NCBI GenBank assembly: GCA_002424635.1
Contig: DIKT01000080.1
Location: 1-58,247 of the forward strand
Reading direction: 5' to 3'
DNA length: 58,247 nt
From: Desulfobulbaceae bacterium UBA5611
GTDB taxonomy: Bacteria > Desulfobacterota > Desulfobulbia > Desulfobulbales > Desulfocapsaceae
The notes under the pieces were generated by a model. That model was not told the origin of the DNA. It ran no database searches and saw only the letters and a program-made list of their open reading frames with translations. Shown piece after piece: positions 8,551 through 15,694 of the stretch. The position numbers and the translations under genes were made by a program. The first letter of the stretch is position 1; every line of letters begins with the position of its first letter.

Positions 8551-10035
8551 TTACCTGCCATCTGTATCGGTCTCCACAAGCGCCTGGCAGATATGGCAGG
8601 GGATAAAACCGGCCTGCCGGGCTATGGCCATATTTTTGAATTCAATGGTACAATCAGGGCCGAAGTATGAGGGACAGCCAGGGACATGGCAGACCATGCT
8701 TTTGACGTTGCCATGCACGGTGCCGGCTGTCAGATGATCCGGGCCGAGAAGCTCTGCCGGGGTCCGTTCATACTGCCGTAAATTGAGCATCGGTCTGACC
8801 ATGAGTTCTTTTACCGGCAGATGAATCCGGATACGGAATTGCACCCAGAGAGGAGTGAACCATCGGGCCAGCAGGGCAGAGCATTTATTGCAAATAGCAG
8901 CGGGGATAAGAGGTCTCTCATTGGCAGTCTGGCGCAGGATTAGTACCGTCAAGGCAAAAAAGATGAGATTGGGAGACCACATCGCCAGGCCAACAGGCAG
9001 AGTGCTGTCCTCGGCGAGATTTTTGCCAACAGTGAACAGCACATAATAAAGAATAAAGCAGCCCAGCCCCAGGGGGATGCCGATCGCCCCACGACCGGCC
9101 CGGGCCTGCAGGCCAAAGGGCAGGGCGAGCAGGCTCAGGATGAAACAGCCGACCGGCAGGACCAGTCGTTTATGATAATGAACCAGTTTGTCCCGTCCCT
9201 CTTTGCTGTCGCGGCCCAGTTGGGTGGCGGCCAATTGTAACTGGGTCATGGTCATGGAACTGCTGGACTGCTGGGTGACATCGGTGCCGTCAATGATGCT
9301 GGGGATGCGCAGCGGGATATTGATCTGATAGCGGTCAAAGGTGACTGTCTGGGTATAGGCGCCATCAGGACGGTTAAGGCTGCCATTCTCGAGGATGATC
9401 GTCACCTGCATTTTCTCGGTATCACCGACCATAGCCCCTGATTTGGCCATGGTAATGGAAGGCACTGCCTGGCCCCGCATATCGGAGACCCAGACGTTCT
9501 GCCATTGACCGGTTATCTTGTCGATGGATTGCACATAGACCACAACATCACCCAGGGCTTCAGTGAAGGCGTGCTCCTTGATGCCTTTGTCTATTTTTTC
9601 CTTGGCCAGCTGAAATAACAGTTGTTTCATGGCGATCTCGCCGGCCGGGATAAGCTTTATCGAGAAATAGCCGGTGATGCCGGCAATGACCAGAGAAACC
9701 ATGATCACCGGCGGCAGGATGGTATAGATGCTGATGCCGTTGGCCTTAAAAGCCAGGATCTCAGCATCACTGGATAGTCGGCTGAAAGCAATAATCATCC
9801 CCATCATGGCGGCCATGGGCATGGAGTATAGAAACATATTAGGGAACAGATAGGAAAAAAGGCGGAGAAAATCAGCAAATCCAATGTTAAGTTCAAGTAC
9901 TACATTAAGAAATGGGATCAGCTTAACCAGAAAGAAAACTGAATTCATGATGAGAAAACTTGCCAGAAACGGGGCCAGAATTTCAGCGGTCAGGTAGCTG
10001 TACAGCAGCAGCGGGAGAGGTGGAAAACGATTCAT
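8551..10035 (-). CDS. lptF: LptF/LptG-type permease with Ada-like Zn-binding tail
   Basis: LptF/G permeases form the inner-membrane core of the Lpt machine that extracts lipopolysaccharide and passes it to LptC. Residues 1 to about 370 match the family: N-terminal membrane pair, MPMAAMMGMIIAFSRLSSDAEILAFKANG, a periplasmic jellyroll region, then LVLPVGCFILSLLALPFGL and the last helices. Unlike normal members (about 350-400 aa), this one runs to 494 aa. The extra tail has CNKC (382-385) and, at 440-490, an Ada-type metal-binding pattern: VHGN, Cys449, Cys454, FKN, AxxAGF and PCHIC (Cys480, Cys483). The tail should be cytoplasmic. The gene is divergent from uvrB, and no lptG neighbour is seen. 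Whether it is LptF or LptG is not certain. Confidence 0.85.
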   Translation of the reverse strand: MNRFPPLPLLLYSYLTAEILAPFLASFLIMNSVFFLVKLIPFLNVVLELNIGFADFLRLFSYLFPNMFLYSMPMAAMMGMIIAFSRLSSDAEILAFKANGISIYTILPPVIMVSLVIAGITGYFSIKLIPAGEIAMKQLLFQLAKEKIDKGIKEHAFTEALGDVVVYVQSIDKITGQWQNVWVSDMRGQAVPSITMAKSGAMVGDTEKMQVTIILENGSLNRPDGAYTQTVTFDRYQINIPLRIPSIIDGTDVTQQSSSSMTMTQLQLAATQLGRDSKEGRDKLVHYHKRLVLPVGCFILSLLALPFGLQARAGRGAIGIPLGLGCFILYYVLFTVGKNLAEDSTLPVGLAMWSPNLIFFALTVLILRQTANERPLIPAAICNKCSALLARWFTPLWVQFRIRIHLPVKELMVRPMLNLRQYERTPAELLGPDHLTAGTVHGNVKSMVCHVPGCPSYFGPDCTIEFKNMAIARQAGFIPCHICQALVETDTDGR

Positions 10036-10151
10036 TGCTTGAGAAATAAAGGTTTAATGTTTACTTTAATCGGCATAAGCTTACATAAAAAACTGGCTGT
10101 TACCATAACACTTAACTCTTGAAACTTGAAACTTAAAAGTGCTGACCATAT

Positions 10152-12197
10152 ATGGACCAACCCTTTGAACTCGTCACCGCTTTTTCCGCTGCCGGCGATC
10201 AACCACAGGCCATAGAGACCCTGGTGCAGGGTCTGGCGAGTGGTGCCCGCAGCCAGTTGCTGCTGGGAGTGACCGGATCGGGCAAAACCTTTACCATGGC
10301 CAATGTGGTGGCTCAAGTGCAAAGGCCCACCCTGGTTATTGCCCCTAACAAGACCCTGGCGGCCCAGCTTTTTGCCGAGTTCAAGGAGCTTTTTCCCCAT
10401 AATGCAGTGGAATATTTCGTCTCCTATTACGACTACTATCAGCCGGAGGCCTATATCCCGACCTCGGATACCTTTATCGAGAAAGACTCAGCCATTAATG
10501 ACGCCATCGATATGATGCGCCATTCCGCCACCCGTTCTCTGCTGACCCGCCGGGATGTGCTGATCGTGGCCTCGGTCTCCTGTATTTATGGTCTGGGCTC
10601 GCCTGAAGAATACAAAAACATGCATCTCCTGCTGCGTTGTGCGGAGGAGTATGCCATGGAGCAGGTGCAGCGCCGTCTGGTCTTCATGCTCTATGAACGC
10701 AATGATATCTCTTTTCATCGCGGTACCTTCCGGGTGCGCGGCGATGTCATTGATATTTTTCCGGTGCACGAAGAAGAGCTGGCCATCAGGATTGAGTTTT
10801 TTGGTGATACCGTGGAGGCCATCATGGTCATTGATCCCCTGCGGGGGGTCGTTCTGCAGCGCCTGGAAGAATATACCGTCTTTCCGGCCAGCCATTTTGT
10901 CACCTCGCGTGATCGCCTGCAGGTCGCGACCCAGGCCATCAAGGAGGAGCTGAAAGAACGGCTGCACTGGTATCAGCAGAGAAATCGTCTTGTGGAACTG
11001 CAGCGTCTGGAACAGCGTACCCTCTTTGATCTGGAGATGATCCAGGAATTGGGTTACTGCAGCGGCATTGAGAATTACAGCCGTCATATGACCGGCAAGG
11101 AGCCGGGCGCGGCCCCGCCCAACCTGATTGATTATTTCCCGGAGGATTTTTTAATCTTTCTTGACGAGTCCCATATCGGTGTGCCGCAGTTAAACGGCAT
11201 GTATAACGGCGATCGCTCCCGCAAAGAAACCCTGGTCGATTATGGTTTCCGTTTGCCGTCAGCCCTTGATAACCGGCCTCTACGCTTTGAGGAATTTAAC
11301 GCCCGGATCAAGCAGATCATCTATGTCTCGGCCACTCCCGGCCCCTATGAAATCGAGCAGGTGGAGGGCCGGATTGTCGAACAGATCATTCGACCCACCG
11401 GCCTGCTTGATCCGCAGATTGAGGTCCGACCGGCCACAAGCCAGGTGGATGATCTGCTGGCTGAGATCCGCCTGCGAACGCCGGTCATTGATGGCTCAGT
11501 GTTGCAACCCGAGCGGGCTGAGGCGGTGCTGGTGACGACGCTGACCAAGCGCATGGCGGAAGACCTGACTGATTATTATGAGAAATTAGGGGTCAAGGTA
11601 CGCTATCTTCATTCCGATATCAAGACCCTGCAGCGGGTGGAGCTGATCCGTGATCTCAGAAACGGTGACTATAATGTCCTGGTTGGGATCAATCTGTTGC
11701 GTGAAGGACTTGATATCCCGGAGGTCTCACTGGTAGCCGTGCTCGATGCCGACAAGGAGGGTTTTCTGCGTTCTGAGCGCTCTCTGACCCAGACTTGTGG
11801 CCGGGCGGCCAGAAATGCCGACGGCCTGGTCATCTTTTATGCAGATCATGTTACCGGCTCGATGCAGCGAACTATGGATGAGACCGGACGACGGCGGAAG
11901 ATTCAGGAACAATATAACCAGGAACATGGTATAGTCCCCACCACTATCTGTTCCCGGGTCAAGGATGGCCTGCAGCAGCATCTGCAGGAGAGCGGCTATC
12001 AGGCCGGCTATCAGGCGGATCTGCTGCAGGCCGCAGAACAGCTGCCCGTTTATACCACTATTAAGGATTTGGAGAAAGAGATCAAAAAACTGGAAAAAGA
12101 GATGCAGGCCGCCGCCAAAGAGCTGGCCTTTGAACAGGCCGCAGCCCTGCGTGATCGGATCAAGGCCTTGCGTAAACTCGAGATCGAGATTGCCTAG
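10152..12197 (+). CDS. uvrB: Excinuclease ABC subunit B
   Basis: UvrB is the damage-verifying helicase-like subunit of nucleotide excision repair, loaded by UvrA and acting with UvrC. The 681-aa protein has Walker A (GVTGSGKT), the beta-hairpin region (YFVSYYDYYQPEAYIP), FLDESH as motif II, the SATP motif, the helicase C-terminal motifs (LREGLDIPEVSLVAVLDADKEGF, QTCGRAARN) and a C-terminal UVR motif after IKDLEKEIKKLEKEM. Length is normal. Its TAG stop sits inside the CTAG that bounds the second 149-bp element. Confidence 0.97.
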   Translation: MDQPFELVTAFSAAGDQPQAIETLVQGLASGARSQLLLGVTGSGKTFTMANVVAQVQRPTLVIAPNKTLAAQLFAEFKELFPHNAVEYFVSYYDYYQPEAYIPTSDTFIEKDSAINDAIDMMRHSATRSLLTRRDVLIVASVSCIYGLGSPEEYKNMHLLLRCAEEYAMEQVQRRLVFMLYERNDISFHRGTFRVRGDVIDIFPVHEEELAIRIEFFGDTVEAIMVIDPLRGVVLQRLEEYTVFPASHFVTSRDRLQVATQAIKEELKERLHWYQQRNRLVELQRLEQRTLFDLEMIQELGYCSGIENYSRHMTGKEPGAAPPNLIDYFPEDFLIFLDESHIGVPQLNGMYNGDRSRKETLVDYGFRLPSALDNRPLRFEEFNARIKQIIYVSATPGPYEIEQVEGRIVEQIIRPTGLLDPQIEVRPATSQVDDLLAEIRLRTPVIDGSVLQPERAEAVLVTTLTKRMAEDLTDYYEKLGVKVRYLHSDIKTLQRVELIRDLRNGDYNVLVGINLLREGLDIPEVSLVAVLDADKEGFLRSERSLTQTCGRAARNADGLVIFYADHVTGSMQRTMDETGRRRKIQEQYNQEHGIVPTTICSRVKDGLQQHLQESGYQAGYQADLLQAAEQLPVYTTIKDLEKEIKKLEKEMQAAAKELAFEQAAALRDRIKALRKLEIEIA

Positions 12198-12342
12198 GAG
12201 CCTGTCGGATAATGCCCTTTTTCCCCAGATCTGCGTTATGTCCAGAAAATCAATGCTTGCAATATCAACCATATGGCTGTGCTTGATTTCCTGAAAATGC
12301 CTTGATCTGAGAAAAAATACCTATTATCTGACAGACTCCTAG
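12194..12342. repeat. 149-bp palindromic element, copy 2 (divergent stem)
   Basis: The element is bounded by CTAG at both ends. Its terminal inverted repeats are GGAGCCTGTCGGATAAT and, read inward from the right, GGAGTCTGTCAGATAAT. These differ from the termini of copies 1 and 3. The total length (149 bp), the CGTTATG block near position 41, and the loop AATATCAACCATATGGCTG starting at position 68 are shared. The inner stem (CAGAAAATCAATGC / GCTTGATTTCCTG) also differs in sequence but still pairs. It starts on the uvrB stop codon and ends about 27 bp before the acyltransferase gene. Confidence 0.75.
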
Positions 12343-12368
12343 CGAACCATGGATGACAAAAAGCGTAA

Positions 12369-13037
12369 ATGATGAAAAACGGCTTCTGGTATAATATTTC
12401 CCTGCGGGTCATTCCGTTTATCTTTGTGTGGCTGACCAGGATCTGGTTTTCGACCTGTAAGGTGGTCACCCATGGCCGGGAATATCGTCAGCAGGTCGAG
12501 CCCGGCCCGGTAGTAGGGACTTTCTGGCATTATACCATTCTCTATCTCTTTTATTATGTCCGGGCCGACAGGGCGGTGGCCATGGTCAGCGCCAGCCGCG
12601 ATGGGGAATATATCAGCCGGGTGGCCCGGCAGTTTGGCCATGCCACGGTACGAGGTTCCCGGGGGAAGGGGGGCGGCCTGGCAGTCAAAAATCTGATCCG
12701 CGCCTTGCGGGCCGGTCGTAATGTCGCCCTGGTAGCTGATGGTTCTCAGGGGCCAGCCCGAGCGGCGCAGGCCGGGCCTATTGTTCTGGCCTCGCATACC
12801 GGCGTGCCTGTTTTGCCTATGCTCTGGTCATGCAGCCGCTATAAGCGCTTTGCTTCCTGGGATGGGATGGCCCTGCCATTGCCCTTTTCCCGAGTTGATT
12901 TTTTTTATGGCGAACCGCTGTTGGTGCCGGCCAAGCTGACGGATGAGCAATTGGAAGACTATCGACTGGTGCTTGAAAAAAGGTTGAATGATCTGTATAC
13001 CCAGGCCTGGGCTTTACATGGCAGGATGCAGCATTGA
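12369..13037 (+). CDS. DUF374 lysophospholipid acyltransferase-like protein
   Basis: This 222-aa protein matches the DUF374 branch of the LPLAT acyltransferase superfamily. It has an N-terminal hydrophobic segment (IPFIFVWLTRIWF), TFWHYTILYLFYY in the place of the HX4D-type motif, VSASRDGEYISRV, RGSRGKGGGLAVKNLI and VALVADGSQGPARAAQ. The family is thought to acylate lipid or lipid A precursors at the inner membrane; the substrate is not known. An ATGATG start has no strong SD. It lies between a palindromic element and the dsrN-like gene, which starts 55 bp further on. Confidence 0.8.
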   Translation: MMKNGFWYNISLRVIPFIFVWLTRIWFSTCKVVTHGREYRQQVEPGPVVGTFWHYTILYLFYYVRADRAVAMVSASRDGEYISRVARQFGHATVRGSRGKGGGLAVKNLIRALRAGRNVALVADGSQGPARAAQAGPIVLASHTGVPVLPMLWSCSRYKRFASWDGMALPLPFSRVDFFYGEPLLVPAKLTDEQLEDYRLVLEKRLNDLYTQAWALHGRMQH

Positions 13038-13092
13038 ACTTTTTTGTTTTAAAGAAAAAAACTTAATAATCATCACTGAAATAAACGTGGAA

Positions 13093-14469
13093 ATGATGCA
13101 GACAACAGGACTGGTCATAGCCGGCCTTGCCGGTGGTTCAGGCAAAAGTGTCGTCTCAGTAGGCCTGACGGCGGCCCTGGCCCGGCAAGGTAAGAGAGTG
13201 GTACCTTTCAAAAAGGGACCGGATTATATTGACGCCGGTTGGCTGAAGCTGGCGGCAGGGGCCAATTGCTATAATCTTGATCCTTATCTGATGGATGAAG
13301 AAGTAATGCGCCGCTCCTTTCTGACTCATGCAACAGGCGCTGATCGGGTGATTGTCGAGGGCAACAGGGGTTTATATGACGGCGTCAATCCGCAAGGAGG
13401 ATACTCCACCGCGGAGCTGGCTCTGTCCCTGAATATGCCCGTACTGCTGGTGGTCAACTGCACCAAGACCACGCGGACGGTGGCGGCCATGGTGCTCGGT
13501 TGTCAGAAACTGGATGAGCGGGTCGATATCAGAGGGGTGGTGTTAAACCAGATCGGCACGGAGCGCCACCGCTTGATTGTCACCCAGGCCGTAGAAACAT
13601 ATACCGGCCTGCCGGTGCTGGGAGCTGTCCCTCGCATGAAACGTGATATCTTTCCCATGCGCCATCTGGGCGTCACTCCCCATCAGGAATATGAGGGCAG
13701 TATGGCCGCCATGGACTATCTGGCGGCCACCATGACGGAGCATCTTGATGTGCCGCGGATTGAAGGCATCATGGCAGCGATTCCGGTCTTGTCTCCAATA
13801 CCAAAAAAGCTGACACAGGAGCCGACCGGCCTGCGAATCGGGGTGCTGATGGATTCTTCCTTTCAGTTCTATTATGCGGAAAACCTGGAGGCCCTCGAAC
13901 GACTGGGCGCGGAACTGATCATGATTAATGCCCTGACGGCCTCAGCCCTGCCCGTGCTTGACGGCTTATATATCGGCGGCGGCTTTCCCGAGACCAATGC
14001 CCGGCAGCTGGCCGCTAATATCAGCTTCCGTCAGTCCGTCAAGCAGGCCGCCGAGGCAGGGCTGCCCATCTATGCCGAATGCGGCGGGCTGATCTATCTG
14101 GGCGAATCGATTGTGATGGATAATCAGGAATATCCTCTGACCGGAATCTTTCCCATTCGGTTCGGGATGGCACAAAAGCCTCAGGCCCATGGCTATTCAG
14201 TATTTGAGGTCGCTGGAGCCAATCCTTTTTATCGGCAGGGCACCGAGGTCAAGGGCCATGAATTCCGCTATTCCACCATTCTTGACTGGCAGGGCCGACC
14301 GGAAGAACTTGTTTTACAGATGACCCGTGGTCAAGGGTTCATGGCAGGACGTGATGGCCTGACCATGAATAATGTCCTGGCCTTGTATACCCATGTCCAT
14401 GCCTATGGAACCCCGCAGTGGGCTGCAGGATTTATGGCCAGATGCCGGGACCGGCAGGAGCGCAGATAG
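13093..14469 (+). CDS. dsrN: DsrN-like siroheme / cobyrinate a,c-diamide synthase
   Basis: The 458-aa protein is a second CobB/CbiA-family amidase: P-loop GGSGKS (14-19), FKKGPDYIDAGWL, VEGNRGLYDG, STAELA, and a C-terminal glutamine amidotransferase domain with AECGG (Cys330). The sequence style (EGNRGLYDG, NCTKTTRT) is closer to what I know of DsrN of sulfur-metabolising bacteria than to the cobalamin enzyme at 1991. DsrN is thought to amidate siroheme for dissimilatory sulfite reductase. It is not next to dsrAB here, so the name is an inference and CbiA or CfbB-like activity is possible. The ATGATG at 13093/13096 starts at the conserved N-terminus; the upstream open frame overlaps the previous gene. 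Confidence 0.7.
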   Translation: MMQTTGLVIAGLAGGSGKSVVSVGLTAALARQGKRVVPFKKGPDYIDAGWLKLAAGANCYNLDPYLMDEEVMRRSFLTHATGADRVIVEGNRGLYDGVNPQGGYSTAELALSLNMPVLLVVNCTKTTRTVAAMVLGCQKLDERVDIRGVVLNQIGTERHRLIVTQAVETYTGLPVLGAVPRMKRDIFPMRHLGVTPHQEYEGSMAAMDYLAATMTEHLDVPRIEGIMAAIPVLSPIPKKLTQEPTGLRIGVLMDSSFQFYYAENLEALERLGAELIMINALTASALPVLDGLYIGGGFPETNARQLAANISFRQSVKQAAEAGLPIYAECGGLIYLGESIVMDNQEYPLTGIFPIRFGMAQKPQAHGYSVFEVAGANPFYRQGTEVKGHEFRYSTILDWQGRPEELVLQMTRGQGFMAGRDGLTMNNVLALYTHVHAYGTPQWAAGFMARCRDRQERR

Positions 14470-14494
14470 GATCACTTTTCATAGATAGCGGCTT

Positions 14495-15205
14495 TTATCG
14501 CAGAATAAAACCGGAAACAGGCAGATTTTTCCCCCAGTCTTTCCACGCCCCAGTGAGAATATGCAGGGTCCGGGTCGAGCTGTTGTATTCGGCCTCGATA
14601 TTGGTCTCCAGGCTGCATTGACGATCATAGTTGGTGTGGCTGAAAGTGAGGCGGTAGAGCGGAGGCTCTGCAGCGATAAGGTCTTCAATATAGGCGACGT
14701 GGCCAGTCGGCATTTTATGTTTATTGGCGGCGAGAATAAGAACACTGCTTGGGCTGGGTATAGGAGAGGTATTGCCGCGCTGTTTTTCACAGGCGAACCA
14801 GGTTAATGGACCATTGTTCCAACCCAGGCGGCAACTGTTAATTTCACTGCGGCAACGGGCGAAGGGCAGGGATTGGGGCTCACAGCGTTGGCCTTTTATC
14901 TTTTTTTGCCGGGCACCTGTTGAGGAAAGACCATAACAGCCTTCTGACGAGCGGCCTTTGTCGATAGAACTGGAATCATCAGGTCCCGGTAGTGCCCTGC
15001 TGTTCATGGTCTGTTCTGGTTCCGGCTCTCTCAATGCTGGACTGGTCTGATCAGCTGAAGCCTTGCTGCTTTTCATGTCCGATGCCGGCAGCTGGCTGAT
15101 CTTGGCCTGATGGTTATCCTGGGCGCAGCCGGAAAGGACCAGGACAAATAGTAGAAGTCCGCCTGATAACCATGGCGCATAATATTGGTGATCACAATTT
15201 GGCAT
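14495..15205 (-). CDS. Putative lipoprotein of unknown function
   Basis: The 236-aa protein has a lipoprotein signal (hydrophobic LLLFVLVLSGC, lipobox Cys about residue 27), a polar, low-complexity linker, and a Cys-containing C-terminal half. Its most conserved-looking part is VLILAANKHKMPTGHVAYIED and the last 60 aa (RLTFSHTNYDRQCSLE, TGAWKDWGKNLPVSGFI). The GHVAYIE piece is reminiscent of CHAP-type amidases, but I cannot confirm a catalytic Cys. ATG 15205 (or 15208) follows AAGAGG and lies just after the stop of the upstream gene (15219); the longer frame to 15256 would overlap it. Confidence 0.6.
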   Translation of the reverse strand: MPNCDHQYYAPWLSGGLLLFVLVLSGCAQDNHQAKISQLPASDMKSSKASADQTSPALREPEPEQTMNSRALPGPDDSSSIDKGRSSEGCYGLSSTGARQKKIKGQRCEPQSLPFARCRSEINSCRLGWNNGPLTWFACEKQRGNTSPIPSPSSVLILAANKHKMPTGHVAYIEDLIAAEPPLYRLTFSHTNYDRQCSLETNIEAEYNSSTRTLHILTGAWKDWGKNLPVSGFILR

Positions 15206-15218
15206 CATCGGCCTCTTG

Positions 15219-15575
15219 TCAATTGGTGGGAGGTGTGGTTCCCAGGACCTTGGCACTGATGAGCTGTTTCTCGTCTTCGCTGGGCTCGGGCTGCACCCAC
15301 TGGATAAAGGTCTCGGTTACCCGCATGAAATCACCATTGTCCGCCTTGCATTTATCGCAGATCGATTCGGCCTGATCCCGGTAGATAATTACCTTTGAGG
15401 CTGGTTCGCCGTCTTTGGCAACCGCCGCCATTTTTCGACACCCGCATTCGAGCCGTACCACAACCACACCGATCCCATCAGGGCTGCCTTCCAGGATGCC
15501 GGCAATCATTGCTTCTTCTGACTTTTCGGCTACCATTGCGGCGCTTACCTGTGCTTTTTTTGTTTTTGAGGCCAT
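15219..15575 (-). CDS. Small conserved-looking protein with CxC and CxxC
   Basis: This soluble 118-aa protein has a basic N-terminus (MASKTKKAQ) and two cysteine pairs, ECGCRKM and ICDKC, about 30 residues apart. They could bind zinc or another metal. No family is recognised. It is on the minus strand about 120 bp downstream of comEC, and its stop comes 14 nt before the lipoprotein start, so the two are probably co-transcribed. Confidence 0.6.
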   Translation of the reverse strand: MASKTKKAQVSAAMVAEKSEEAMIAGILEGSPDGIGVVVVRLECGCRKMAAVAKDGEPASKVIIYRDQAESICDKCKADNGDFMRVTETFIQWVQPEPSEDEKQLISAKVLGTTPPTN

Positions 15576-15694
15576 GTTTTTTCCAGGAGTGAATGTGTTA
15601 AATTTGTCGATAAGGTTGCTCTTTTGTCAACCATGGGAGCTTTAAATTGAGAATGATCACTCTAAATGGAAAACTGTTGTCTGGTCAATATAAT

